Positions 40,339-51,495 of a DNA stretch of 64,000 bases are shown piece after piece. Below the pieces are notes generated by a model. That model was not told the origin of the DNA. It worked only from the letters and a program-made list of their open reading frames with translations, and ran no database searches. Source of the DNA: Pseudomonas sp. Gutcm_11s (lineage in GTDB: Bacteria; Pseudomonadota; Gammaproteobacteria; Pseudomonadales; Pseudomonadaceae); assembly GCF_028649395.1 (NCBI RefSeq), contig NZ_JAQSUW010000010.1, forward strand, positions 307,014 to 371,013, given 5' to 3'. Numbering within the stretch: the stretch's first letter is position 1; every line of letters begins with the position of its first letter. The translations under genes were made by a program, and so were the position numbers.

Positions 40339-40541
40339 ACCCAGCCGTACTCGGCCATCGACAGCGGCTCACCGTCGCCAACGATGAAGTGGTCAAGCAC
40401 GCGCACCTCGATCATCCCAAGCGCCTCCTTGAGCCGCTCGGTGAGCAGGCGGTCGGCCTGGCTGGGCTCGGCGACGCCGGAGGGGTGGTTGTGCACCAGG
40501 ATGGCCGCAGCTGCGTTGTGTGCCAGGGCACGCTTGACCAT
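40335..40541 (-). pseudogene. radC: radC, C-terminal fragment (split by the element)
   Basis: The last 66-67 codons of RadC, including the JAB/MPN metal site [14 protein letters not shown], lie left of the element. The matching N-terminal part is at 44934-45440. Joining the two at the TGGTCAA repeat restores a continuous 224-codon frame. The insertion has created an in-frame ATG at 40541 (ATG GTC AAG instead of GTG GTC AAG), so a 67-residue RadC tail could in principle be made, though no ribosome-binding site is visible. Confidence 0.9.
40534..40540. repeat. Left core repeat (att) of the radC element
   Basis: TTGACCA, identical to 44965-44971. To the left is radC sequence, to the right element sequence. 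Crossover by the serine recombinase must fall within these bases. Confidence 0.8.
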
Positions 40542-40552
40542 TAGGCTCAACC

Positions 40553-40564
40553 ATTAGAAGCATA
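40553..40564. repeat. Left terminal inverted repeat of the element
   Basis: ATTAGAAGCATA, 12 nt inside the core; its exact reverse complement TATGCTTCTAAT lies at 44943-44954, 10 nt inside the right core. In the joined circle they flank the core as a dyad and are probably recombinase-binding arms of attP. Confidence 0.75.
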
Positions 40565-40579
40565 GTATTTGTGCAGCTG

Positions 40580-40615
40580 GCTAGCAGTGCGGAGGCTTGC
40601 ATCCGTGCTGCTAGC
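40580..40615. repeat. 14-bp stem hairpin at the left end of the element
   Basis: GCTAGCAGTGCGGA (40580-40593) pairs with TCCGTGCTGCTAGC (40602-40615); the only two non-Watson-Crick positions can form G-U wobbles in RNA, leaving an 8-nt loop. No T run follows. It lies between the left end and the first element gene, so it could be a transcription barrier, an RNA structure or part of a transfer origin. Confidence 0.6.
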
Positions 40616-40702
40616 TAGCCAAGATCAAGGCAAAGAGGCACGACCCGATGGCTACAGCATCGACTACGTGCGGTCTATAGCTATGTGTGGAGTGGGAACA
40701 CC

Positions 40703-41401
40703 ATGAAAGCCTGGACGCTGCTCAAAGATAAGCTTGTTCTAAAGCGAAAAGAGGACGAGGCATTCTATGCTGCAGCCCTCAATGAATTTAGCACTGGACA
40801 AATTCGTCCGGGCCTTATGGCCAAAGCAATGGCAAAGTGCAAAGGAAATGAAAGCGAGGCTAGGGCCGAATATATTAATCTCCTAACTCAGGCCATAAGA
40901 GACGACCATTATCTACATACTCGGTCCCAAGAGGAGAAGGAACGTGCTGCTAAGCTTTTACAGGAAAAGAAAACGGGCTCCTGGGTAGAAGACAAAGAGC
41001 CACAAAAAAAGCAGCCAAATCCACAGAAGCGTTGGAGGTGGGACGAAATCCTTTCCTACTCAATAGTCGCTGTTATGATTGTTCTCTTTGCTGCATATAA
41101 GTCTGGGCTTTCGATAGATCCTCGACATTATCTGTCAAAGTATCAACAAGCCAACCCTACACCCACGCCGCAATTACCGCAGAAGACGAGCTATCAGGTC
41201 TTATTGGAAAGATATGAGGCTCGGTATCCTCAAATAAATCCTAACTCGCCCTATTACAACGATGCCACTACGCAAAGAATAGCGGCAAGAATTACTGCCC
41301 TCAAGAACTCTGGATACTCGCCAGAGCAGGCTCTAGGCATTTCGATTGAAGAGGCCTTCAAAGCCTCTGCGACCCCTAACCCCCTTCAACCCCCTGCCTG
41401 A
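40703..41401 (+). CDS. Element-borne protein with one membrane helix, function unknown
   Basis: 232 residues from MKAWTLLKDKLVLKRKEDEA. The N-terminal 80 residues (FYAAALNEFSTGQIRPGLMA region, then AKCKGNESEARAEYINLL) resemble a helical segment that I recall from many small uncharacterised proteobacterial proteins. A basic stretch (KKQPNPQKRWRW) is followed by one membrane helix at about residues 115-134 (SYSIVAVMIVLFAAY) and a Pro/Thr-rich linker (NPTPTPQLPQ). The C-terminal domain of about 80 residues has no family I recognise. The topology suggests an N-in membrane anchor with an outer C-terminal domain. Codon use matches the AT-rich element. Whether it is cargo or involved in transfer is unknown. 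Confidence 0.7.
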   Translation: MKAWTLLKDKLVLKRKEDEAFYAAALNEFSTGQIRPGLMAKAMAKCKGNESEARAEYINLLTQAIRDDHYLHTRSQEEKERAAKLLQEKKTGSWVEDKEPQKKQPNPQKRWRWDEILSYSIVAVMIVLFAAYKSGLSIDPRHYLSKYQQANPTPTPQLPQKTSYQVLLERYEARYPQINPNSPYYNDATTQRIAARITALKNSGYSPEQALGISIEEAFKASATPNPLQPPA

Positions 41402-41999
41402 AGGCAAAACTCTCCCTTGAGCTAGAGAGTTAGCGTCCAGGCTGGGGCCTATGCATAATTGGGTATTAAAAGAGCTTCACTCTCCTGCAATCGGCAGTCC
41501 TCAAGATTTAAGTCCTCGGACCTTGGCGTTTCACTTCTCAAAAAGTCTTACAGATATCGCCACAACTTTGTTTGTCATTTTAATCTATGCCACCACGACA
41601 TAAATACACGTTTTAAGGTAACGGATTCCACTCACCTGAACAACAATCTAATACTCCCTATTATTAGAACCAAAGCCAACCTCCAAATCTCGCTGCCTAT
41701 GTAAGCCCACGGTAGCAGCACCCCACCCATAACCCCCGCGACACTTTTCCCACCTTGGTTATGAGTTTACGAACTATCTCGGATTAACCTCCTATCTATT
41801 CAATTTGCCACAAATAAAATCGTTGTCAAATTGGGAATATCTTTAAAGGGTGTCGGGACTAAGTCCTGACCAAGAAGCAAGACGAAGTCGTTAACTCGAA
41901 GAGTTATGCTATCTTGAAAATCAAACGCAAATAACAAACAAGCCAACTTGACAATGACGATATTCATGTTATTTGTATATCTACAATAAGGAGACATAC
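41402..41999. other. Non-coding region of the element with several inverted repeats
   Basis: This 598-bp stretch lies between the membrane protein gene and the mobilization pair. It holds AACTCTC/GAGAGTT (41408-41414 and 41425-41431) just after the first gene, a 19-bp dyad at 41852-41870 and TAACTC-GAA-GAGTTA at 41892-41906. A short open frame around 41459-41704 has no support as a gene. The region upstream of a relaxase-type gene is the usual place for an origin of transfer. Confidence 0.55.
41852..41906. other. Candidate origin-of-transfer region: two adjacent dyads
   Basis: GTCGGGACT-A-AGTCCTGAC (41852-41870, one mismatch) is followed 21 nt later by TAACTC-GAA-GAGTTA (41892-41906, perfect). 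They lie about 95-150 bp upstream of the small gene that precedes the relaxase-like gene. Location and structure fit an oriT with nic-proximal inverted repeats, but no nic site can be assigned from sequence alone. Confidence 0.35.
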
Positions 42000-42275
42000 A
42001 TGAATACACCAATTGAAAAAGAGCGTTTTAAAGAGTCATTCCTAGAGCTCGAAAAAGTTGCATACACCCACACCAATCAAGGATATAGAGCAAGGAACTT
42101 TCTTTTGTGCTTTCACAACAACAGAAAGGTCGATATTTTTGGCTTTGTAAGTCTCGACCGCAAACTCCAAAGATGTGCAATGTATCTTTTGGAGTCCCAC
42201 ATATCCTCACCGCACTGCGTAGGAGATGCCTTCAAGGACAAACTAGATGAATTATCAAAATTTGAGGACTTGTGA
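42000..42275 (+). CDS. Small element protein coupled to the relaxase-like gene
   Basis: 91 residues from MNTPIEKERFKESFLELEKV, with AAGGAG 8 nt upstream. Hydrophilic and mixed-charge; no recognised family. Its stop overlaps the GTG start of the next gene (GTGA), so the two are translationally coupled. By position it could be an accessory protein that helps the relaxase bind the transfer origin, comparable in size and place to MobC-type proteins, but sequence similarity to those is not evident. Confidence 0.75.
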   Translation: MNTPIEKERFKESFLELEKVAYTHTNQGYRARNFLLCFHNNRKVDIFGFVSLDRKLQRCAMYLLESHISSPHCVGDAFKDKLDELSKFEDL

Positions 42276-43192
42276 GCAGATTAAAAAACTGGTTTGTACG
42301 CAGCGAACGAATAAAAGACAGGCACGGCGGCCTTATCCAATACCTTAAGTATTTGACTGCTAACGAACATCCAAACCACAAGGGAAGAACAACCATAAAG
42401 CCGCTTTATGGTGATGTGGACGCAGTGATTCAAGGCTGCTCAAGCGAAGCCATTCAACTTGACCTAAAGAACAGCCAAAGCAAGGGCGGCAGGCCAGTTA
42501 ACTCCTATGCCCAATCCTTCACATTCGTGCTTCCAGGAACCGTCAAACAGCCTACCACTGAGCAATGGAGGCTAGTATTCAAAGACGTTGCTATTACCTT
42601 GGCACAAAAGCTCGGCATACCCGCCGACAGCCTAAAGGGTAAAGCATTCGCAAACATACACGACCAGAACAACCCCCATTTAAACCTGGTTGTCTCTCGT
42701 GTAATAAACGGTAAATACCAAAGAAAACTAGACCAAAAGGCCACTATAAACACTCTTAAAAAATCATTTACAGCAGCAACGCTAAAGCACTGCGGGCTTA
42801 ACATAGACACCTATATGCCCGAACAAAGCAACCTAGGGAAGCGTCAGTCTAATTGGCAACGCCAACAAGAGGAATCGCAAAAGCAGTTAAAGGCAGCTAC
42901 TGATGCAGCTAAGAAACTGGAGGAAGAGATCGAACGAGCAAAGCTACTGGGGAAATATACGGCGATGCTCAATAATCAAATTCAAAAATGGATGCTAGCA
43001 GTTCAAGAGAATGATACAGAGCAAGAAAATAGGCAGGCAAACAGAATAGACAAATCCATCACAAGCCTAAACGAGTTAAATGTAGACCCTGGCACAGCTG
43101 AGTTAATCGAAGCACTAGTGTCTTCAGTAGAGAAAAAAGCTGGCCGCCCAATAACCGTCAAACGTAAGCATAAACCTTGGCCTAACCCTTAA
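42272..43192 (+). CDS. Relaxase/mobilization-like protein with H-x-N motif
   Basis: 306 residues from a GTG at 42272 behind GAGG. Residues about 20-30 (GGLIQYLKYLTANEHP) contain tyrosines that could be catalytic. The central part has the layout of relaxase motif III: NIHDQNNPHLNLVVSRVING with H130 and H136, but the third position of the usual HxH is asparagine (N138). The C-terminal third (about 195-265) is a charged coiled coil. I infer a nicking enzyme that would let the element be mobilized by a helper conjugation system. An alternative is a rolling-circle replication protein. Convergent with the recombinase, with a 4-nt stop overlap. Confidence 0.65.
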   Translation: MSRLKNWFVRSERIKDRHGGLIQYLKYLTANEHPNHKGRTTIKPLYGDVDAVIQGCSSEAIQLDLKNSQSKGGRPVNSYAQSFTFVLPGTVKQPTTEQWRLVFKDVAITLAQKLGIPADSLKGKAFANIHDQNNPHLNLVVSRVINGKYQRKLDQKATINTLKKSFTAATLKHCGLNIDTYMPEQSNLGKRQSNWQRQQEESQKQLKAATDAAKKLEEEIERAKLLGKYTAMLNNQIQKWMLAVQENDTEQENRQANRIDKSITSLNELNVDPGTAELIEALVSSVEKKAGRPITVKRKHKPWPNP

Positions 43193-44922
43193 ATTTCAAC
43201 CTTTAAGGGCACTATATCAAGCCCTGCCTCCTGATACTTTCTGGCCTTCTCTTCATCTGTCAGGCCGTTCCAAGCATATATTTCCGCAAGATCTCTCTCT
43301 CGCTGCTCACCTTCAGCCTTGGGTGCTAGATTGGCGAATATGCCATCATTGTGGAACTCACGAACAACCCCGCTTTTGAAAGTGACGCTGGCGTAGCGTG
43401 AAGGGAAGTCAATGGAGATTGAAGCTATGATTTCCCGCAGGTGAGCGTTAATTTTGTCCCGTAGTTGCGGCTCCATCTGACTTTGACTGATTAACTCGCG
43501 AGAGTTTCTCAGTGTCTCCTTGTGTTTCTCTATGTCTTGACTTCGCAAGGAGGCAAGCTGCTGGTGTTTCTCCCTTACCCGCTGCCTCGAACTATTTACG
43601 TCTTGCTCCAAGCTAATAAGCAGACTATTCAGCGTCGCTGAAACCGTTTCGCTCTCATACACTTGACGAACGAGAACCTCTATTTTTCTCTCCTGCTTTG
43701 CCAGACTTACCTCAATAGAGGAAATCTCGGACATAACGGTTTCGATTTCACTATTTGCAGCACTAAAAATTTCGTCCAGATTCAAGCGACCAGCGTACTG
43801 AAAAAACATCGCCTCAAACTCATCGTAACGCCAAGCTCTATTGCCTGGGGAAACACAATGGCCATAGAGCGAGTTATAGCATTTTAGATACCGATATTCT
43901 TTGTATCCATTATGGTGCTTCTGATGCTTGATGGAGCCTCCGCATTCGTTGCATCTCAGAAGCTTCAAGAATAGGTTTGGCATATCTGCCCGCCTTCCGC
44001 CCCCGCCGACTTTCCTAGATTGAGTTTTGACCTGAACCTCATCAAATAGGGCGGGTTCTATTACGAAGGGGAAAACCCCTGTTATTGGGGGCTCGTTGGA
44101 AGGGACATACTCCAGCCTTTTCCGCCCTTCTTTCCGAACTGAAACCCTAGGCTGATACTCCCCTATTAATGCTCGGTTATGAACAAGTCTCTTAACAATA
44201 TCAAACGTCCAGGCTCGCCCGGAATTATCCAGCCTAGGAATGTTGTTCTCATTCAGGTGCTTGGCAATTTTCATAAACCCGTAATTTCGTCTGGAGCACA
44301 ACTCAAAGATAAGCTTGACGACAACGGCCTTGCCTTCATCAACTCGGATATCTCTGCCATCAACCGTCAGCCAGAGCGGGACGGTTTTGGTGAACTCCGC
44401 CCTTGCGGATGCCGGATCTTCGGCATCCCTTAATCGTTGTTTCTTTAATAGCCAGTTATCTATCCCTTTATTACTCTTGTCTCTACTTTCAGCGTGTGCA
44501 ACTTCAAAGCGTAAAACCGCCTTGAGGTAATCCATTGAGGTTAAACTTTCAGCCGTAAAAACCTGCTTTTCTTCAAGCACGGCGATATTTACGCCATTAG
44601 CAAGTATTTCGTTAAATAGGCTTATTGACTTGATAAGGGGAAGCCGGGACAACCTATTGAAGTGTTCAATAATCAGCACCGAGCCCTTCTCAACCTTCCC
44701 CTGCTTTACTTTCTCCAAGAAGAGGTGAAGTGCCCCTCCTTTTTCAAGGTGCTGACCGGCATATCCCGACTTACCCAAGTCCTCGAGGTTTAGCCGCTTA
44801 TCCACCTCAAGATGAGGGTTCTCAGCGAGGTAAGCCTGGATAGCCTTGGTCTGCCTCAGCAGGCTATTGCCGTCCTTTTGAACGTCGGAGGAAAAGCGGA
44901 TGTAGGGGTAGGCATAAGGCAT
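43189..44922 (-). CDS. Large serine recombinase (integrase of the radC element)
   Basis: 577 residues. N-terminal resolvase domain: YIRFSSDVQ with the nucleophile probably S11 and conserved R9, followed by GNSLLRQTKAIQ and HFNRLSR (R90, R93). A Recombinase domain follows at about 150-300. A zinc-ribbon has C324, C327, C348 and C356 (LRCNECGGS ... YLKCYNSLYGHC), then a coiled coil at about 395-470, the usual synapsis-control feature. AGGAG lies 9 nt before the ATG. The gene starts 43 nt inside the right core repeat, typical of integrases beside their att site. It should catalyse site-specific insertion into radC. Confidence 0.93.
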   Translation of the reverse strand: MPYAYPYIRFSSDVQKDGNSLLRQTKAIQAYLAENPHLEVDKRLNLEDLGKSGYAGQHLEKGGALHLFLEKVKQGKVEKGSVLIIEHFNRLSRLPLIKSISLFNEILANGVNIAVLEEKQVFTAESLTSMDYLKAVLRFEVAHAESRDKSNKGIDNWLLKKQRLRDAEDPASARAEFTKTVPLWLTVDGRDIRVDEGKAVVVKLIFELCSRRNYGFMKIAKHLNENNIPRLDNSGRAWTFDIVKRLVHNRALIGEYQPRVSVRKEGRKRLEYVPSNEPPITGVFPFVIEPALFDEVQVKTQSRKVGGGGRRADMPNLFLKLLRCNECGGSIKHQKHHNGYKEYRYLKCYNSLYGHCVSPGNRAWRYDEFEAMFFQYAGRLNLDEIFSAANSEIETVMSEISSIEVSLAKQERKIEVLVRQVYESETVSATLNSLLISLEQDVNSSRQRVREKHQQLASLRSQDIEKHKETLRNSRELISQSQMEPQLRDKINAHLREIIASISIDFPSRYASVTFKSGVVREFHNDGIFANLAPKAEGEQRERDLAEIYAWNGLTDEEKARKYQEAGLDIVPLKVEI

Positions 44923-44942
44923 CGCCTGTGCTCCTAGGCTTG

Positions 44943-44954
44943 TATGCTTCTAAT
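44943..44954. repeat. Right terminal inverted repeat of the element
   Basis: TATGCTTCTAAT, the exact reverse complement of 40553-40564, between the recombinase start and the right core repeat. Confidence 0.75.
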
Positions 44955-44964
44955 TATGCCACTA

Positions 44965-44971
44965 TTGACCA
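44965..44971. repeat. Right core repeat (att) of the radC element
   Basis: TTGACCA, identical to 40534-40540; to its right the radC N-terminal part continues. Confidence 0.8.
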
Positions 44972-45515
44972 CCTGCCGCGGGTAGACGCTGGCGCCGTCG
45001 ATGGAGCCGAAGAACAGCGCCTCGAAGCAGATAACCCGGTGCTTGGCATCGAGAAACAGGCAGCCGAAGACCTCGTGCGGCTCATGGCGCAGGCGCGCCT
45101 TGAGGTAGTCGCGCACCGCCTGCGGGCTCTCCAGCGCCGAGTCGCGGCGTAGCCGCTCGGCCAGGTGGCGGCGCCCCATCTCCAGCACCGCCTGCAGCTG
45201 GGCGAACTTGGCGGGGCCCAGGCCCAGGCGCTGGCTGAAGGAAGGCAGATCGGCCTCGAGCAACGCGCGCAGGCTGCCGAAATCGGCGAGCAGATGACGC
45301 GCCAGGTCCACCGCGCTCTGCCCCGCCACCCCGGTGCGCAGGAAGATCGCCAGCAGCTCGGCGTCGCTCAACGCCGCCGCCCCCAGCTCCAGCAATTTCT
45401 CCCGCGGCCGCTCCGCCGCAGGCCAGTCGCGAATGCTCATCCAACCTCCTTGTCGAAAACCCTGCCGGCAACCCTTGCCAGCCCCGTGCAGCCCGCTGTT
45501 CCGGCGCAGGCCCTG

Positions 45516-45524
45516 TGCTATCTT
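45516..45524 (+). promoter_or_regulatory. Possible extended -10 promoter of coaBC
   Basis: TGCTATCTT (TGn plus TATCTT), 84 nt upstream of the coaBC start, in the gap between the divergent radC and coaBC genes. Confidence 0.3.
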
Positions 45525-45607
45525 AGCCCGGTTTTTTCGCACGCCGACCGATCTGGGGAGGGAGGTCGCCGTGCTGCTATCCACACCACATTATTAAAGG
45601 CAGGCCT

Positions 45608-46816
45608 ATGCAGCGGCTGTATCGGAAACGCATCGTCCTGGGCGTCGGCGGCGGCATCGCCGCCTACAAGAGCGCGGAGCTGGTCCGCCGCCTGCGCGAC
45701 CAGGGTGCCGAAGTGCGCGTGGTGATGACCCGCGGTGGCCGCGAGTTCATCACTCCGCTGACCCTGCAGGCCCTCTCCGGCCACCCGGTGCACCTCGACC
45801 TGCTCGACCCGGCCGCCGAGGCCGCCATGGGTCATATCGAGCTGGCCAAGTGGGCCGACCTGGTGCTGATCGCCCCCGCCACCGCCGACATCATGGCGCG
45901 CCTGACCCAAGGCGTGGCCGACGACCTGCTGAGCACCCTGGTGCTGGCCACCGATGCCCAGGTCGCCCTGGCGCCGGCGATGAACCAGGCCATGTGGCGC
46001 GACGCCGCCACCCAGGTCAATGCCCAGGCGCTGCAGACGCGCGGCTACCACCTGTTCGGCCCGGCCGCCGGCAGCCAGGCCTGCGGCGATGTCGGCCTCG
46101 GCCGCATGCTCGAAGCGGATGAGCTGGCCCAGCGCGCCGCCGACTGCTTCCAGCGCCAGGCGCTGACCGGCAAGCACGTGCTGATCACCGCCGGCCCAAC
46201 CCAGGAAAACATCGACCCGGTGCGCTACATCACCAACCACAGCTCCGGCAAGATGGGCTTCGCCCTGGCCGAAGCCGCCGTGGAAGCTGGTGCCAAGGTG
46301 ACCCTGGTGACTGGCCCGGTGCACCTGCCGACGCCCGACCGGGTCAACCGCATCGACGTGGTCAGCGCCCGCGACATGCTGGCCGCCTGCGAGGCCGCCA
46401 TGCCCTGCGACCTGCTGATCGCCTCCGCCGCCGTGGCCGACTACCGCCCGGAAGTGGTGGCCACGCAGAAGATGAAGAAGGACCCCAACAGTGGTGACGG
46501 CCTGCTCCTGCAGCTGGTGCGCAACCCGGACATCCTCGCCACCATCGCCGGCCGTGAAGATCGCCCCTTCAGCGTGGGCTTCGCCGCAGAAACCGAGAAC
46601 CTTCTCGACTATGCTGCGCGCAAGCTGAAGGACAAGAACCTCGACCTGATCGTCGCCAACGATGTGGCCAACCCGACCATCGGCTTCAACAGCGAAGAGA
46701 ACGCCATCACCGTGATCGACCGCGAGCTGCAGGCGAGCGCCTTCGCCCAGACCAGCAAGAGCAAGATCGCCCGCCAGCTGGTGGCCTTCATCGCCGAGCG
46801 CCTCAACCGCGCCTGA
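45608..46816 (+). CDS. coaBC: Bifunctional phosphopantothenoylcysteine decarboxylase/synthetase CoaBC (Dfp)
   Basis: 402 residues, standard length. The N-terminal CoaC flavoprotein domain has [15 protein letters not shown], the PAMNQAMW motif and [10 protein letters not shown], the last with the catalytic cysteine. The C-terminal CoaB domain has [20 protein letters not shown], the [11 protein letters not shown] segment and the KMKK motif. It ligates cysteine to phosphopantothenate and decarboxylates the product in coenzyme A synthesis. Divergent from radC and followed by dut 23 nt later, a conserved arrangement. Confidence 0.97.
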   Translation: MQRLYRKRIVLGVGGGIAAYKSAELVRRLRDQGAEVRVVMTRGGREFITPLTLQALSGHPVHLDLLDPAAEAAMGHIELAKWADLVLIAPATADIMARLTQGVADDLLSTLVLATDAQVALAPAMNQAMWRDAATQVNAQALQTRGYHLFGPAAGSQACGDVGLGRMLEADELAQRAADCFQRQALTGKHVLITAGPTQENIDPVRYITNHSSGKMGFALAEAAVEAGAKVTLVTGPVHLPTPDRVNRIDVVSARDMLAACEAAMPCDLLIASAAVADYRPEVVATQKMKKDPNSGDGLLLQLVRNPDILATIAGREDRPFSVGFAAETENLLDYAARKLKDKNLDLIVANDVANPTIGFNSEENAITVIDRELQASAFAQTSKSKIARQLVAFIAERLNRA

Positions 46817-46839
46817 TTCATTCGTCTACGGAACCCGCC

Positions 46840-47295
46840 ATGCACGCTCTGCAAGCCAAGATTCTCGACCCGCGCCTGGGCAGTGACTTCCCCCTGCCAC
46901 AGTACGCCACCCCCGGTTCCGCCGGCCTCGACCTGCGCGCCATGCTCAAAGAAGACACCGTGCTCGAGCCGGGCCAGACCCTGCTGATCCCCACCGGGCT
47001 GTCCGTATACATCGGCGACCCCGGCCTGGCCGCGCTGATCCTGCCGCGCTCGGGACTCGGCCATAAGCACGGCATCGTGCTCGGCAACCTGGTCGGCCTG
47101 ATCGACTCGGACTACCAGGGCGAGCTGATGGTGTCGTGCTGGAACCGCGGCCAGACGCCATTCACCATCGCCATCGGCGAGCGCATCGCCCAACTGGTGC
47201 TGGTACCGGTGGTGCAGGCGCACTTCGAGCTGGTCGAAGAGTTCGACGCCAGCCAGCGCGGCGCCGGCGGCTTCGGCCACTCCGGCAGCCACTGA
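46840..47295 (+). CDS. dut: Deoxyuridine 5'-triphosphate nucleotidohydrolase (dUTPase)
   Basis: 151 residues, usual length. The dUTPase motifs appear in order: [45 protein letters not shown] and the C-terminal [10 protein letters not shown] that closes over the substrate. It hydrolyses dUTP to dUMP, keeping uracil out of DNA and supplying thymidylate synthesis. Lies between coaBC and algC on the same strand. Confidence 0.97.
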   Translation: MHALQAKILDPRLGSDFPLPQYATPGSAGLDLRAMLKEDTVLEPGQTLLIPTGLSVYIGDPGLAALILPRSGLGHKHGIVLGNLVGLIDSDYQGELMVSCWNRGQTPFTIAIGERIAQLVLVPVVQAHFELVEEFDASQRGAGGFGHSGSH

Positions 47296-47333
47296 GTTCG
47301 TCCATTCGGGAAGAATCGCCAGGGAGACGTTGC

Positions 47334-50854
<3,521 letters not shown>

Positions 50855-50872
50855 TGGCGCCGCGCGGCGGGA

Positions 50873-51475
50873 TCACTCGCCGCGCAGTTCGATCAAGCGC
50901 TCACGATCTGCCGCAAACGAGGCCTTCGCATCGAGACGGCCCTGCTGATAGCGCTGGATATCCTTCTCGATACCCGCCTGCTCGGCCTTGAGGTTGTCGA
51001 TCTGCACCAGCAGATGCTCAGGCACCTGGCGACCGACCCGCTCGAAGTCGGCTGCCTGCCCCTGGAGATTGGCCTGCTGGGTGCGCAGCGAGTGCAGATT
51101 GCTCTGTGCCACGCTGATCACTCCGTCCAGCTCCGCCAATTTACGATCACGAGCCCGGTCCACATCGGACGGCTCGGAATAGATGCGCAGGAGCTGGGCG
51201 TCGGATTTGGCCCGCGCCTTCTCCTGAACTAGCCGCTGACGCTCCTCAAGACTGGGAGCCGGCGCAACGGTGCGAAGCACTCGCCCGTCGACATCGAGCA
51301 CCTCGTAGCCATTGGCAATGAACTCCGGAGGCACGCCCTGCCGGCTCAGCACCACCCGACCCTGATTGTCCTTGTAGCGATAGGACTCCGCGCCTTCATC
51401 CTGCGCGCCAGCCGCGGAAGCCAGCAGGGGTATTGCGGCGAATATCAGAACCAAGAGCTGTGCCGATCGGAGCAT
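50873..51475 (-). CDS. DUF4124-domain secreted protein
   Basis: 200 residues with a signal peptide (MLRSAQLLVLIFAAIPLLASAAGA) and a DUF4124-like segment at about 30-60 (ESYRYKDNQGRVVLSRQGVP). The rest is a long charged coiled coil (from about residue 78) ending with RERLIELRGE. Periplasmic protein of unknown role; the DUF4124 fold often precedes envelope or peptidoglycan-associated domains. It is upstream of and oriented opposite to argB, convergent with it. Confidence 0.8.
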   Translation of the reverse strand: MLRSAQLLVLIFAAIPLLASAAGAQDEGAESYRYKDNQGRVVLSRQGVPPEFIANGYEVLDVDGRVLRTVAPAPSLEERQRLVQEKARAKSDAQLLRIYSEPSDVDRARDRKLAELDGVISVAQSNLHSLRTQQANLQGQAADFERVGRQVPEHLLVQIDNLKAEQAGIEKDIQRYQQGRLDAKASFAADRERLIELRGE

Positions 51476-51495
51476 GGAGCTTTCCTTGTTCGAGT

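Larger units (their letters stand above)
40534..44971. mobile_element. Integrative element of about 4.43 kb inserted in radC, with large serine recombinase and relaxase-like protein
   Basis: Bounded by identical 7-bp core copies TTGACCA at 40534-40540 and 44965-44971, which are a single copy in intact radC. Clearly more AT-rich than the flanking genes, with different codon use. Contents from left: a 14-bp stem hairpin, an orphan membrane-anchored protein, 0.6 kb non-coding DNA with inverted repeats, a small protein coupled to a relaxase-like protein, and a convergent large serine recombinase whose gene starts close to the right end. No transposase, conjugation machinery, replication or resistance gene is seen. 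Best described as a minimal integrative mobilizable element. Confidence 0.85.
44934..45440 (-). pseudogene. radC: radC, N-terminal fragment (split by the element)
   Basis: Starts [20 protein letters not shown] at 45440 with AAGGAGG upstream. 158 native residues run to YPRQVV; the frame then reads into element DNA for ten foreign residues ([10 protein letters not shown]) before a stop. The helix-hairpin-helix-like N-terminal domain and the first part of the MPN domain ([19 protein letters not shown] region) are present, but the catalytic metal motif is in the other fragment. RadC is a widespread accessory protein of unclear function, probably non-essential. Confidence 0.93.

Noticed and set aside
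41459..41704. 81-codon open frame in the element's non-coding region
   Set aside because: Starts with TTG, no ribosome-binding site, odd composition and no recognisable features; the region is better explained as non-coding with inverted repeats.
40534..44971. Element considered as a transposon or prophage remnant
   Set aside because: No DDE or tyrosine transposase, no phage structural genes, and the ends have a single-copy core matching the target rather than a target duplication made by a transposase.
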